Shown here in pieces: positions 12,122-21,843 of a DNA stretch of 64,000 nt. The stretch spans positions 1 to 64,000 of the IMG/VR virus record IMGVR_UViG_3300031669_000012, one strand, 5' to 3'. Origin of the DNA: a virus. Both the position numbers and the translations under genes were made by a program. Below the pieces are notes generated by a model. That model searched no databases. It was not told where the DNA came from and saw only the letters and a list, made by a program, of their open reading frames with translations. How positions within the stretch are numbered: the stretch's first letter is position 1; every line of letters begins with the position of its first letter.

Positions 12122-14446
12122 ATGATTAAAGATTTTCTATTAGGTAAAATACCATTTAATGGAGAACATGTAGTTTATGAAGGAGTAGAAATTAAATACT
12201 CCTTCATAGATTATGTGATTTCTGATAAGTCACGTTATGCTTCTGCAAGTAGCATAAATCTTATCGATTTAGATAATGACTTTCTAATAGATAGAAATGA
12301 AAATCTTCTAATGAAGATTGATTTCATGTTTATTAATACTGAAGTTTTTACTAAAGCTGCAGATCATTTTAGAGAACACAAGTGCTATACATTTGCTGAA
12401 AGAGGTTCTCAAGAATATAAGGCATTTTATAGACAAGAAACTATACGTCGTAAAAGAGGTATGACTGCTAAATGTAAGTTGTATTTTAAAGACGTTCCTG
12501 AATATTTTGATCCAAATGCTCCCGAAGAAAGAAAAAAAGAATTATTACACGATCTTAGAATTACAGGAGATCATTATAATTTCTTAAACTATACTCGTAT
12601 GATGCGAACTAGAACTCGTGAAGAGGAACTAGATGCAATCAAAAGAGGATTACGAAAAGGTAAAAAAATTAAAGATTTTCCTAGATTCATAGATGGTCAA
12701 TATTGGGAACATAAAACTGATGAGTTTTGTATTAACAATGGACTTAATCTAGTTGAAACTAAAGCACGTAGAAAAGGTTTTACTTACAGTAAGGCTAGTC
12801 ATAGTTCTAATACTGTAAATCTATATAAAGATACTTCTATATTAAATCTTGCATTTGATATAAAATATCTTACAGATGCAAATGCTTTGAGTCATATGAT
12901 TAAAGCAAATCTCGATTGGCTTGAAAGTAATACTTATTGGTCAAGAGGTTATCTTAAAGAAGATCTTGCAAATATACAACTTGGTTATAAGAAGCAAAAA
13001 GAAGGTAGTAAGAAATTTGGATGGGGTTCTAGTGTATTGAGTTATGCTACAAATAGAAATGAATCTGTGGGTGTTGGTAAAGATGGTGCTGAAATCAATT
13101 ATGAAGAATCTGGTAAATTTGCTAACTTAGAAGATACAGTTAATATTACAAACTCTTCAATTGAAGATGGAGATTTAGTAAGTGGTATTCAACGAATGTT
13201 TGGAACTGGTGGAACTAAAGATGCTAACTGGTTAGATTTTTCTAAATTCTATTATAAACCTAAAACTTTTAATGGTGTATCATTTGCAAATGTTTGGGAT
13301 GATAATTCTATTGATACTGCTGCTGGGTTTTTCTATCCACAAGTATGGGCTTATTTTCCTTATGTAGATGAATTTGGAAATTCGGATATAATTAAAGCTT
13401 ATCATATAGATACACTTAAAAAGATTGCTTATGCAAAAGAAAACTCTGCAACAAAAACAAATATATTTATTGGTCAACGTGCAAATAGACCTTCTGAAGC
13501 ATTCTTAAATACTAATGAAAATATATTTACACATAAGGCATTAACTAGAAAATTAAGAACTATTCAAAATCCAGATACTGTATTTACATATAGAGATGGA
13601 TGGATAGAATATAATGAAGATAATAAACCTGAATTTGTTAGCAATCTAACTAGAATGACTAACAATGAATCTTTGTATGAATATTTATTAAGTGATATTC
13701 CTAATGTGGATAAAGGTGTTAAAGGTGCAGATAGAATATTTTATTCACCTTATAGAGATACTAATGATGATATTCCTAAAGAAATGTCTATAACAGTATA
13801 TGACCCTTATGGAATTGATAAAGATAAAAAAGAATTAACTAATAAACATTCGTTAGCTAGTATTCAAGTATGGGGATTACCTAATAAACATTTTCCTAAT
13901 TATGGATTTCGTTTACTACACAGTTATTGTGGAAGATTGGATACTATGGAAGAAATGGATTTAAAAGCATTAGCAATTACAGAATATTATGGTTCATTAC
14001 TTGTAGCAGAATTAGATAGAGGAACATGTTTAGCAACTGCTAAAAAATATAAAAAAACTAAGTTACTTGCAAATGATATTTCTTATTATACTGATCCTAA
14101 AGGTAAAGGTTCAAATCAAAAAGGAATTGTTGTAGGCTCATATGAAAAAAAAGCTGAATTGCTTACAAGTTTTGCAGATATGCTTTATGAAAAAATATCA
14201 ATAGACGAAGATGAAAATATATATTACAATATTGATAATCTAAACGATCTACCTCTGCTATTAGAATTAGCTAACTTCAAGACTGGTAAAAATTCAGATA
14301 GGATTAGTTCTGCTATTTTAGCAGTTCCTTACATGAGATATTACCAAACTAAGATGTTTAATGCAGGTTATACTAAAGATAGTGCAAAGTCAACTATTGC
14401 AAATAAAACTCACAGAAAGAGATTAGCAGAACTTTTTAAAAATTAA
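12122..14446 (+). CDS. terL: Terminase large subunit (TerL)
   Basis: A 774-residue packaging ATPase and nuclease that pumps DNA into the prohead through the portal. The Walker A-like segment E-T-K-A-R-R-K-G-F-T lies near residue 211, and a Walker B with catalytic acid (E-I-N-Y-E-E-S-G-K-F) near 323. The C-terminal RuvC-like nuclease shows an acidic strand Y-D-P-Y-G near 557, A-E-L-D-R-G near 627 and D-R-I-S-S-A near 725. Order, length and the portal gene 9 bp downstream support the call. The Walker A deviates from the classic GxxGxGK[ST], as is usual in terminases. Confidence 0.93.
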   Translation: MIKDFLLGKIPFNGEHVVYEGVEIKYSFIDYVISDKSRYASASSINLIDLDNDFLIDRNENLLMKIDFMFINTEVFTKAADHFREHKCYTFAERGSQEYKAFYRQETIRRKRGMTAKCKLYFKDVPEYFDPNAPEERKKELLHDLRITGDHYNFLNYTRMMRTRTREEELDAIKRGLRKGKKIKDFPRFIDGQYWEHKTDEFCINNGLNLVETKARRKGFTYSKASHSSNTVNLYKDTSILNLAFDIKYLTDANALSHMIKANLDWLESNTYWSRGYLKEDLANIQLGYKKQKEGSKKFGWGSSVLSYATNRNESVGVGKDGAEINYEESGKFANLEDTVNITNSSIEDGDLVSGIQRMFGTGGTKDANWLDFSKFYYKPKTFNGVSFANVWDDNSIDTAAGFFYPQVWAYFPYVDEFGNSDIIKAYHIDTLKKIAYAKENSATKTNIFIGQRANRPSEAFLNTNENIFTHKALTRKLRTIQNPDTVFTYRDGWIEYNEDNKPEFVSNLTRMTNNESLYEYLLSDIPNVDKGVKGADRIFYSPYRDTNDDIPKEMSITVYDPYGIDKDKKELTNKHSLASIQVWGLPNKHFPNYGFRLLHSYCGRLDTMEEMDLKALAITEYYGSLLVAELDRGTCLATAKKYKKTKLLANDISYYTDPKGKGSNQKGIVVGSYEKKAELLTSFADMLYEKISIDEDENIYYNIDNLNDLPLLLELANFKTGKNSDRISSAILAVPYMRYYQTKMFNAGYTKDSAKSTIANKTHRKRLAELFKN

Positions 14447-14455
14447 TTTGAAGAT

Positions 14456-16849
14456 ATGAATAATTTTTATTCTAGTCAAAGGGTAACATTTGAACAAAAA
14501 CAAAATCCAGATTGGTATAAACCAGTTGCGGATCATATAATAGATTTAGCTACGAGTTACAATAATAATAAAGATTTAGTTGAAAAACAATTGCGATATG
14601 CAAGAGGTATTGTAGATACAGCTGATATTCTAAAAGAACTTAAAAAGTTTTCAATTGATGGGTCTACAGTTGTATTACCAAAACATATTGATGAATTTGA
14701 ATTTATAACTGGAATTGTTGAAAGATATATTGGCGAATATATTAGGAATTATTCTGATTTTGAAGTTTATAATAATGATCCTGAAACAGTAATGAAACGT
14801 AACCAAACGTTAAATGCTTTTTTAGAAGATAAAATTTTTGATGTTGTAATGGATAAATTTAGTGAATTACAACAACAACAAGAACAAGCAGATCAACAAG
14901 CTCAACAGCAAGGAGCACAACAAGCTCCTCAACAATCTGCTCCTCAATTAACAGAAGATGATATTAAAAAGATTCGTAAAGATTTTTTAGATACATGGAT
15001 TGATGAAAAGGTAATTGAGTATAGTAATGTAATTCATTTATTGAATGATATTACTGATGCTGAGATTAAATATATTAAAGCTTTCTTTTATTGGTTTGCA
15101 ACTGAACAAGTAATAAGTTACAGACGTGTAATTGGAAATAAAGTTTATAAAGAGATTGTTTCTCCAGTAGAATATTATCGAATAAATGGTAATAATAATA
15201 TGTTTATAGAAGATGATCCTATAGGAGTTAGACAAGATCTTATAACGATGGACGTATTAAATTCACAACATCGTAATGATCTAGACGCAGAAGATTATCA
15301 ACTAATATTACAAATGGTAGATACAGGAACTCAGAATGGAGAATATCTCTATCCTAATAAAATACTACAATCTAGACAAATCGAAGGTAGTATGGCTAGT
15401 ATAGGAGTTCCAAGTATTGATGGTGCTACTGATCCTGTAATGTTTACTACAAATGGACTTATTGCAAGAAGTCATATAGTATTTAAAAGTGAAGAAGAAA
15501 TTCAAATTCTTACTTATCATGCTGATGATGGGAGTATCAAAACTAAAGAAGTTGATACTGATTACGAACTTGATCCAATGATTGGTGACATATCTTTAAC
15601 AGAAGATTATATTCTTAAGGGTTACGAAATGTATAGATTTGGATCAGGAGTTACATCTATTTATACTAAACCTCGATATTTTGAACCTCAAAGAGTAGAT
15701 ATTAATAATTCTTCTGATTTGAAATTACCATACAACGGTATTACTGGAATTTTAGGAGATGGGCATTGTAATCCTATTCCTTCAAGAATTGCTCCATTAC
15801 AAGTAATATACAAACTATATTCAATTCAACTTGAGAAAGCAATATCAAGATATAAAAATTTAGTAGTTATTCCTGAAGATTTAATTGAAGATAGTGAAGA
15901 AACTTCCAGAGTTGAAAAACTATCTATTGCTAAAGAAGATGGATTTTTATTTGTTACTACTGATAATGTAAACTTGATTCAAGGAATTAGAAGTGTTTAT
16001 ATGAGTGGTCTTGAAAACTTTATAAAGATGATTTCTGAATTAAAAGTTGAAGCTAAAAAAGAAGCACTTGAAATAGCCTCTATGAATGAACAACGTTATG
16101 GAGACATTAATAGTTCTGCTGGAAAAGCTACTACTGAATATGCAATTACTAAAGCTACTACTGCAAGTATCCTATTGTTTGAAATGTTTAATAAATTTAG
16201 AGAACGAGATGGATTAGCAGATATCGATGCAAGTAAGTTAGCATGGATTGATGGAATTAAAGGGAGTTTCTACAATAAACAAACTAACAAAACTGTTTAT
16301 GTAGATATTCCCGGAGAACAGCATAATGCTAGCAATATAGGTATCACATATAAGAATGGAGTATTAGAATCTGAAAAGAAAACTCAACTTGCGAATCTGG
16401 CATTAGCAAGTGCTCAGAATGGAAATCTTACTCTAGCTGCAGAAGCAATTGATAGTAATAGTATGGCTTCATTGAAGGAGATCATTAAGAAAGTTGAAGA
16501 ACAAAAAACAGCTTTGGAACAAGCTAATATGCAATATACAGAACAAGCGAAGAAAGATATTGAACAAATGAAACTTCAGCTTGAAGATATGAAAGAGAAA
16601 AGTGCTGAAAGAATGAATACTGAAAGTGAGCAAATGGAAACTGCAAGACTTGAATATCAAATGTCAATAAAGATGTATGAGATACAAGCTTTGTCAGATA
16701 ATGCAAATGGAAAATCAAATGATGTGGAATTAAAACAATTAAAACTTGGAATAGAACAACGAAGATTAGCTCTGGATACTCTTTCTGCAAAACAAAGAGG
16801 TCAAGAAATTGCAATTCGTAGTAGACAACAAAAGAATCGACAAAAATAA
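14456..16849 (+). CDS. Portal protein
   Basis: A 797-residue protein directly after TerL, with the length and layout of crAss-like portal proteins, which form the dodecameric DNA channel at one capsid vertex. A Gln-rich low-complexity stretch (about residues 140-165, QQQQEQADQQAQQQG) interrupts the N-terminal half. The final 150 residues are a long charged helix (EQANMQYTEQAKKDIEQMKL onwards), compatible with the barrel or crown region inside the head. Assignment is from position, size and architecture; no short signature motif exists. A 137-bp gap follows with promoter-like boxes. Confidence 0.87.
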   Translation: MNNFYSSQRVTFEQKQNPDWYKPVADHIIDLATSYNNNKDLVEKQLRYARGIVDTADILKELKKFSIDGSTVVLPKHIDEFEFITGIVERYIGEYIRNYSDFEVYNNDPETVMKRNQTLNAFLEDKIFDVVMDKFSELQQQQEQADQQAQQQGAQQAPQQSAPQLTEDDIKKIRKDFLDTWIDEKVIEYSNVIHLLNDITDAEIKYIKAFFYWFATEQVISYRRVIGNKVYKEIVSPVEYYRINGNNNMFIEDDPIGVRQDLITMDVLNSQHRNDLDAEDYQLILQMVDTGTQNGEYLYPNKILQSRQIEGSMASIGVPSIDGATDPVMFTTNGLIARSHIVFKSEEEIQILTYHADDGSIKTKEVDTDYELDPMIGDISLTEDYILKGYEMYRFGSGVTSIYTKPRYFEPQRVDINNSSDLKLPYNGITGILGDGHCNPIPSRIAPLQVIYKLYSIQLEKAISRYKNLVVIPEDLIEDSEETSRVEKLSIAKEDGFLFVTTDNVNLIQGIRSVYMSGLENFIKMISELKVEAKKEALEIASMNEQRYGDINSSAGKATTEYAITKATTASILLFEMFNKFRERDGLADIDASKLAWIDGIKGSFYNKQTNKTVYVDIPGEQHNASNIGITYKNGVLESEKKTQLANLALASAQNGNLTLAAEAIDSNSMASLKEIIKKVEEQKTALEQANMQYTEQAKKDIEQMKLQLEDMKEKSAERMNTESEQMETARLEYQMSIKMYEIQALSDNANGKSNDVELKQLKLGIEQRRLALDTLSAKQRGQEIAIRSRQQKNRQK

Positions 16850-16986
16850 TTAATTTATATCGACACTATAATATAGTAATTTATTTTTATTATATTTGTG
16901 CATTGCTTATACCTATATTATATGACTGCAAACAAGTAGCAAAATGCTATCTTTGATAAAGATTTTAAATACAAAAAATTAAAACT
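16850..16986 (+). promoter_or_regulatory. Intergenic stretch with Bacteroidota -7-like boxes
   Basis: This is one of the few gaps in the right arm. TATATTTG at 16891-16898 and TATCTTTG at 16948-16955 both match the Bacteroidota -7 consensus TAnnTTTG, but no TTG lies at the expected distance upstream of either. The same octamer TATCTTTG occurs in the gap before the gene at 39250. A promoter for the scaffold-capsid genes is plausible but unproven. Confidence 0.35.
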
Positions 16987-18276
16987 ATGCTTGAACCAAT
17001 AAAACTTCCTGCAAACATAAAGGTAAATGAAACAGGAGATGTTATTAAGGATGATACTTTAATTCCTGATTTAGATGAACAGGGAAATCCTATCATACCT
17101 GACGATGTAGACAAAGATAAACATGAAGAAGAAACTGATAAAAATTTATTAGTTATCGATCTGAATGCAGACAAAGGAATTTTTGACATTGCTGATTTTA
17201 AATTTGAAGATGATTCCAAAACAGTTATTCAAGATGGCGATAATGAAATTGAAGCCTATCTAACTGAAAATGGGGATTATATTAATAAAGAAGGTAAAAT
17301 ATTATTAACAAAAGATGAAGCTGAACAACTTGCTGCTCAAGCTGATACTGAAGATGAAGATAGTTTTACTATTGATAATATATCAAAACTTAGTGGCATT
17401 GAATTAAAAGATGCTGATGGTAAACCTTTAGTATTTGAAAATACTCCTCAAGGATTTGCTGCTAGAGAAGCTAAGATTAGAGAACAAGCTGTAGCTGAAA
17501 CTAAACAAGAAGTAATAAATGAATTCTTTAAAACGAATCCTGATATTGCTCAAGTTTATAATCATAAGCTTACAACTGGTTCAATTAATAATTTCGTTCC
17601 AGTTCAAAGTCTTACAGAGAAACCTCTTACAAAAGATGATGTTGAACTAATGGAAAAGATTATAACTGCTGCTCAGTTACATAAAGGAGATTCTCAAGAA
17701 AGAATTACTAGATTTATAGGATATAGTAAAGCTGATAATAAATTGATGGAAGATGCTTTAGAAGCACAAATTTATCTTAAAACAGTTGAACAGAATAAAA
17801 CAGCTGAGACACAACGAGTTGCAAATGAACAGAATACTAAATATTATGGTATTTCATTTGAAAATGGTAAAGAAGTAGTTCATGATATTGAAGGTTCGAT
17901 TTATGATAAGATTGTAAAGAAGGGTCAAATTAGTGGTTTTAGAATTCCAGAAGTTGGAGTTAAAATTAAACGAGAAGATGGTTCTATACAAACTATGTCA
18001 CGTAAACAAGTATTTGATTATATTTCATATGCCGCAGATGCAAATGGTAATACACAAGCAATGATCGATTATAATAAACGACTTTCAAATGTAGATGAAA
18101 AACTTCTACTTTATCTAACGACTTTAATGCATGGAGATTTATCTCAACTTAGCAATCAAGTTCGTGATGACAATAAAGGTAAACGAATACCTACAATTAC
18201 TATTGGTAACAAGAAACCGGCTTCAAGTAGCAATAAGCCTCGAATAATAAAATATAATCTTCCTGTAAAACATTAA
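16987..18276 (+). CDS. Scaffold-like acidic protein upstream of capsid gene
   Basis: A 429-residue protein between portal and major capsid genes. The first 150 residues are very acidic and look disordered (DDTLIPDLDEQGNPIIPDDVD, then many Glu/Asp-rich segments). A helical middle follows (FAAREAKIREQAVAETKQEV), and the C-terminus is basic (NKKPASSSNKPRIIKYNLPVKH). An acidic, helical protein at this position with a basic end is the usual profile of a scaffolding protein that guides capsid assembly through its C-terminus. No protease motif is seen. A permanent minor head protein is the alternative. Confidence 0.6.
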   Translation: MLEPIKLPANIKVNETGDVIKDDTLIPDLDEQGNPIIPDDVDKDKHEEETDKNLLVIDLNADKGIFDIADFKFEDDSKTVIQDGDNEIEAYLTENGDYINKEGKILLTKDEAEQLAAQADTEDEDSFTIDNISKLSGIELKDADGKPLVFENTPQGFAAREAKIREQAVAETKQEVINEFFKTNPDIAQVYNHKLTTGSINNFVPVQSLTEKPLTKDDVELMEKIITAAQLHKGDSQERITRFIGYSKADNKLMEDALEAQIYLKTVEQNKTAETQRVANEQNTKYYGISFENGKEVVHDIEGSIYDKIVKKGQISGFRIPEVGVKIKREDGSIQTMSRKQVFDYISYAADANGNTQAMIDYNKRLSNVDEKLLLYLTTLMHGDLSQLSNQVRDDNKGKRIPTITIGNKKPASSSNKPRIIKYNLPVKH

Positions 18277-18282
18277 AAAACT

Positions 18283-19767
18283 ATGCGTATTCTTTCTCAA
18301 GGTGCATTCATTGCTGAAAAGCATTCGAGCACAAATATGTTAATTAATAATCAACTTATTGATCCAGTAGATCTTTCTAAAAATCTTACATGGATGTTCG
18401 GTAAAGATACTACATCTTTCCCATTAAGTATGATGACTGAAGGTAACGGTTTCCTTAAGAGTGTTAAACCTACGGTTATGAACGACACTCAATATAAGTG
18501 GAATATCATCGGTAGGATGAAAAGGACTTCGATGTGTAAAGGTCTTTCAGGTGTTAATGCAACTCCTGGTTTATATACCACTCCAATTAAAGTAATTTTT
18601 GAGGATAAGACTTTCATTAAGAGTTACACTCTTACTTCTCCTGATAATCTTTTTCAGTTCTATTTAATGAATGATGGTAATAGATTGGGTGCTAATTCAT
18701 ACGAATACCTATTGATGCCTATGAACTTGAAAGAAGGTGAATCAGTTGATTTATCTAATTTCACAGAAGGTCTTTACTGGGTTATGGGTGCTCCTATCAT
18801 TGCTGCTGCCAAATCAGATGGAACTAGAAGTAATTCTTATACTCCTGGTAAACTTACAAACCAATTTGGATATCACAGATATTCAAAAGGTATTACTGGT
18901 AATATTGCCAATAAGGTTTTAAATATCGAACTTGATGCCATTGATGAAAACAACAAATCTACGAAAGTAAATAGTTGGATTCCTTTTGAAATGGCTATCT
19001 TTGAAAGAGAAAGACGTTTCTTGAATGAAAATGATCTTTGGGTAAGTAAATATAATAGGGATAATAACGGTAAGATTATGCTTCAAGATCCTGACACTGG
19101 GGAAGATATTCCTAGAGGTGCAGGTGTTTTTGAACAAATCGATTCAGTTGGAAATTCAGATTCATATGCAACTTTAACTCTTAAGAAGTTCGATAATACT
19201 ATCAACGCTATCTATTCAAATAGAGACGATGATGGTCCAACTGAAATTATTCTTTATACTGGTCGTGGTGGTGCAAGAGAATTTCATAACGCTGTTATGA
19301 CAGATGCAATTGCACATCAGTATTTTACTCCACTTGGAGATACTCAAATTGGAACTGCAAATGGCTTCTTAGAATATGGTGCTTATTTCAATAGATACAA
19401 AACTATTGATGGTAAGATTATCACTGTTCAAGTTACTTCTTATTTTGATAAAGGTCCAGTAGCTCAAATGCAACTTCAGAATGGAGATACTATTGACGGT
19501 CTCGCAAGAGAAAGTTTCACAATGGTATTCCTAGATCACTCGGTTGCTGAAGATGGTGAAAGGAACGTTCAACTTGTTGCTGAAGCAGGTAGAGAATATC
19601 AAGTTGGAATCTATAAAGGTATGACTCCACTACCTAAGGAATGGGGTTTGAGTAATGATATTCGTATTTCTGATAGAAAAGACGTTGCATACTACGAAGT
19701 AATTGATTCATCGGGAATCGCTATTAAAAACGTTTCAACATGTTTCTATCTTAAGAAAGAACTTTAA
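18283..19767 (+). CDS. Major capsid protein (HK97 fold expected)
   Basis: A 494-residue protein with the position and length of crAss-like major capsid proteins. The codon choice is richer in C-ending codons than in neighbours (AAC, ATC, TTC), suggesting high expression. The N-terminus (MRILSQGAFIAEKHSSTNML) is followed by a beta-rich body, and YTGRGGAREFHNAVM occurs near residue 326, a glycine-rich loop plus helix in the style of HK97-type subunits. The HK97 fold is inferred from the family, not read from the sequence. The gene is 7 bp after the scaffold-like gene and 27 bp before the next head gene. Confidence 0.87.
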   Translation: MRILSQGAFIAEKHSSTNMLINNQLIDPVDLSKNLTWMFGKDTTSFPLSMMTEGNGFLKSVKPTVMNDTQYKWNIIGRMKRTSMCKGLSGVNATPGLYTTPIKVIFEDKTFIKSYTLTSPDNLFQFYLMNDGNRLGANSYEYLLMPMNLKEGESVDLSNFTEGLYWVMGAPIIAAAKSDGTRSNSYTPGKLTNQFGYHRYSKGITGNIANKVLNIELDAIDENNKSTKVNSWIPFEMAIFERERRFLNENDLWVSKYNRDNNGKIMLQDPDTGEDIPRGAGVFEQIDSVGNSDSYATLTLKKFDNTINAIYSNRDDDGPTEIILYTGRGGAREFHNAVMTDAIAHQYFTPLGDTQIGTANGFLEYGAYFNRYKTIDGKIITVQVTSYFDKGPVAQMQLQNGDTIDGLARESFTMVFLDHSVAEDGERNVQLVAEAGREYQVGIYKGMTPLPKEWGLSNDIRISDRKDVAYYEVIDSSGIAIKNVSTCFYLKKEL

Positions 19768-19794
19768 TCTAAATAAATCCTTAAAAGTAACAAT

Positions 19795-20811
19795 ATGAAT
19801 TACACTAGAACTACAAGAATAAATTGGAAGTTAAACCCTTCATGGTTTGAAACACAAAATGAGAAAGTTCTTGTAAAAGAAACTATGAGAATAGGAAGTT
19901 CCACTTCTGCTGTCAAAGCTATGACATCCAGAGAGGAACTTCTTAGAACAGTAATGCCAACTGTAATTGGTGCTTCTGCCAATACTGCTTCTGTAAATTG
20001 GCAAAAGGAAATGAATGAACATTTCAATAGTATATCTGTTGAAGTTCCAAAAGGTGGTTATGTTCTCAATCTGAGTATGGATTTTAATATTGACGATCCT
20101 GATCCAATCAGAGCGGCATATATTAGAACCCTAAAGGACGAACAAAAGATAACCACTTCTGAACAACTTATGAATTATGTTGTAAAGGAAATGATGAAAG
20201 GAAATATCAAAGATGATTCACTTTATAAGTTTGGTCAATTTGAAAATCCTTCTGATTATGTTCTTTATATTTATTGCCTCGGTTATAAAGCCGTAGCAAA
20301 TAATCCTAAAGATGTTCATAAATCTGCTGCTATTAAATTTTATATTTTTAGCGATAGTGATGAAGAGCGTAGAAAAGAAGAAGCTGAAAAAAGAAGTCTT
20401 GAAGCTACTAAAAAGTTTACATCTCTCATTGTTAAAGATCAAGATGTTGATACATACATGGCAATTTATATTGAATTGTTCCCTAATTTGGTTAGAGATG
20501 CAATTAAGATGCCAATATCATCTCTTCAGGCTGGTATTATAAAAGTTATTTCAAACAAAGAGGATGAAATAATTAAGATCCTGAATGACCTTGATCACTA
20601 CATAGATAAGTCTCTTATTTTAAAATATGAGGCTCTTAATCTGATTAAACGTCTACCACCTTCAATCTTTGTTGATCCTGAAAATCCTTCGTTTATCTTT
20701 GGTGAAAATCTCGATCAAGCTATTTCATTCTTTCATTCAAAAGATGAAAATAAGATTAAGGTTGCGAATGCTTTGAAACAATCTTATTTACAATTAAAAA
20801 ATCATAAGTAA
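19795..20811 (+). CDS. Head-associated structural protein, 338 aa
   Basis: A 338-residue protein immediately downstream of the major capsid gene. The N-terminal 110 residues are beta-rich (TRINWKLNPSWFETQNEKVL and VPKGGYVLNLSMDFNID). The rest is helical with a charged segment (DSDEERRKEEAEKRSLEATK). The stop and the next start overlap as TAATG. By position it is likely to be an auxiliary capsid, vertex or head-completion protein. The exact role cannot be read from the sequence. Confidence 0.65.
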   Translation: MNYTRTTRINWKLNPSWFETQNEKVLVKETMRIGSSTSAVKAMTSREELLRTVMPTVIGASANTASVNWQKEMNEHFNSISVEVPKGGYVLNLSMDFNIDDPDPIRAAYIRTLKDEQKITTSEQLMNYVVKEMMKGNIKDDSLYKFGQFENPSDYVLYIYCLGYKAVANNPKDVHKSAAIKFYIFSDSDEERRKEEAEKRSLEATKKFTSLIVKDQDVDTYMAIYIELFPNLVRDAIKMPISSLQAGIIKVISNKEDEIIKILNDLDHYIDKSLILKYEALNLIKRLPPSIFVDPENPSFIFGENLDQAISFFHSKDENKIKVANALKQSYLQLKNHK

Positions 20812-21842
20812 TGTATAATTCACCTAAAGAACTTCATATCGGAATTGATCTAGTGTTGCAACATATTACAAGTAATAGGAAACAATCTATTCTTCCTGAG
20901 CTTAAAGATATGGTTTTAAATTCATCATGTCTAGCGTATATTGATAGCATCATTGATGATCGTAGAAATAAACGAAATGAAGGCTTTGAGGCGAATCAAT
21001 TAAATTACGATGAATTAGCTCCATTAAAAAAGACTTGTTCTATTCCATTATATTATGTGGATTCTACAAAGTCTATTGGTATTCTTCCTTCTGATTATAA
21101 GAACCATTCGAGAAGCAATGTTAGTTATTATTACAATAGGAATGGAATCATTCCTAATTTGCAACCTATCAATAAATATGTTGCAACTATAAAAGTAACT
21201 GATTTTACTAGTGCGGATGGTCTCTTATTTTCAACTTTCAAACTATGGATTGAAAGAGATACAATTGAAACATTGTATACTATTGATACTGCTATAATTA
21301 AAGTAGTTGACAAAGATGGATTATTCATGTTGGTTAACGATGTGTTAGATAAAGTTGGTAGAAACAACTTTGAAATATATTGGGAATATTATGGAGATAC
21401 ATATGCGCCAACATCTTTTATAATTGTTTCAGATACAGAAATAGTTAATGGTGGTTTAAAAGATGGAGAAAACAGTGCAACGATCAATACGATAAATTAT
21501 CAATTATCAACTTTAAATAATACAAAAACTTCACCAACTGATTTAATTAAAAGTAGTGAAATAGATGAAGTATTAGGAAATACGATGTATACATTAAATA
21601 GACATCGTAAACCTTTAATAGATATTCAACAAAACAAAATCATTGTTTTTAAAAATAATAATTTCGATGTTAACTCTCTTTCTTTAACATACATTAAAAG
21701 ACCAAGATTGATAAATATTAATACTGGAGCAATGTGTGAAATAAAAGTTGGAGAAAAGATTGTAGATTTAAGTGCTCAAAAACTTAAAGCTTATATTGAA
21801 GGTAGTTATCAGGCTATTTTAAACGAAAATAAAACTAATTAA
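20811..21842 (+). CDS. Structural protein of head-tail module, 343 aa
   Basis: A 343-residue protein of the crAss-like structural block. The N-terminus is helical (PKELHIGIDLVLQHITSNRK, then LPELKDMVLNSSCLAYIDSI). The C-terminal two thirds is rich in strands, with KRPRLININTGAMCEIKVGE near the end. The helical start and small beta domain would suit a ring or collar protein that binds the portal, but no signature confirms it. It is translationally coupled to its upstream neighbour through TAATG and followed after 1 bp by the next gene. Confidence 0.6.
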   Translation: MYNSPKELHIGIDLVLQHITSNRKQSILPELKDMVLNSSCLAYIDSIIDDRRNKRNEGFEANQLNYDELAPLKKTCSIPLYYVDSTKSIGILPSDYKNHSRSNVSYYYNRNGIIPNLQPINKYVATIKVTDFTSADGLLFSTFKLWIERDTIETLYTIDTAIIKVVDKDGLFMLVNDVLDKVGRNNFEIYWEYYGDTYAPTSFIIVSDTEIVNGGLKDGENSATINTINYQLSTLNNTKTSPTDLIKSSEIDEVLGNTMYTLNRHRKPLIDIQQNKIIVFKNNNFDVNSLSLTYIKRPRLININTGAMCEIKVGEKIVDLSAQKLKAYIEGSYQAILNENKTN

Positions 21843-21843
21843 A

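Noticed and set aside
16469-16814. Minus-strand frames opposite the portal C-terminus
   Set aside because: Shadows of the long charged helix of the portal gene; Phe/Leu-rich composition typical of antisense reads.
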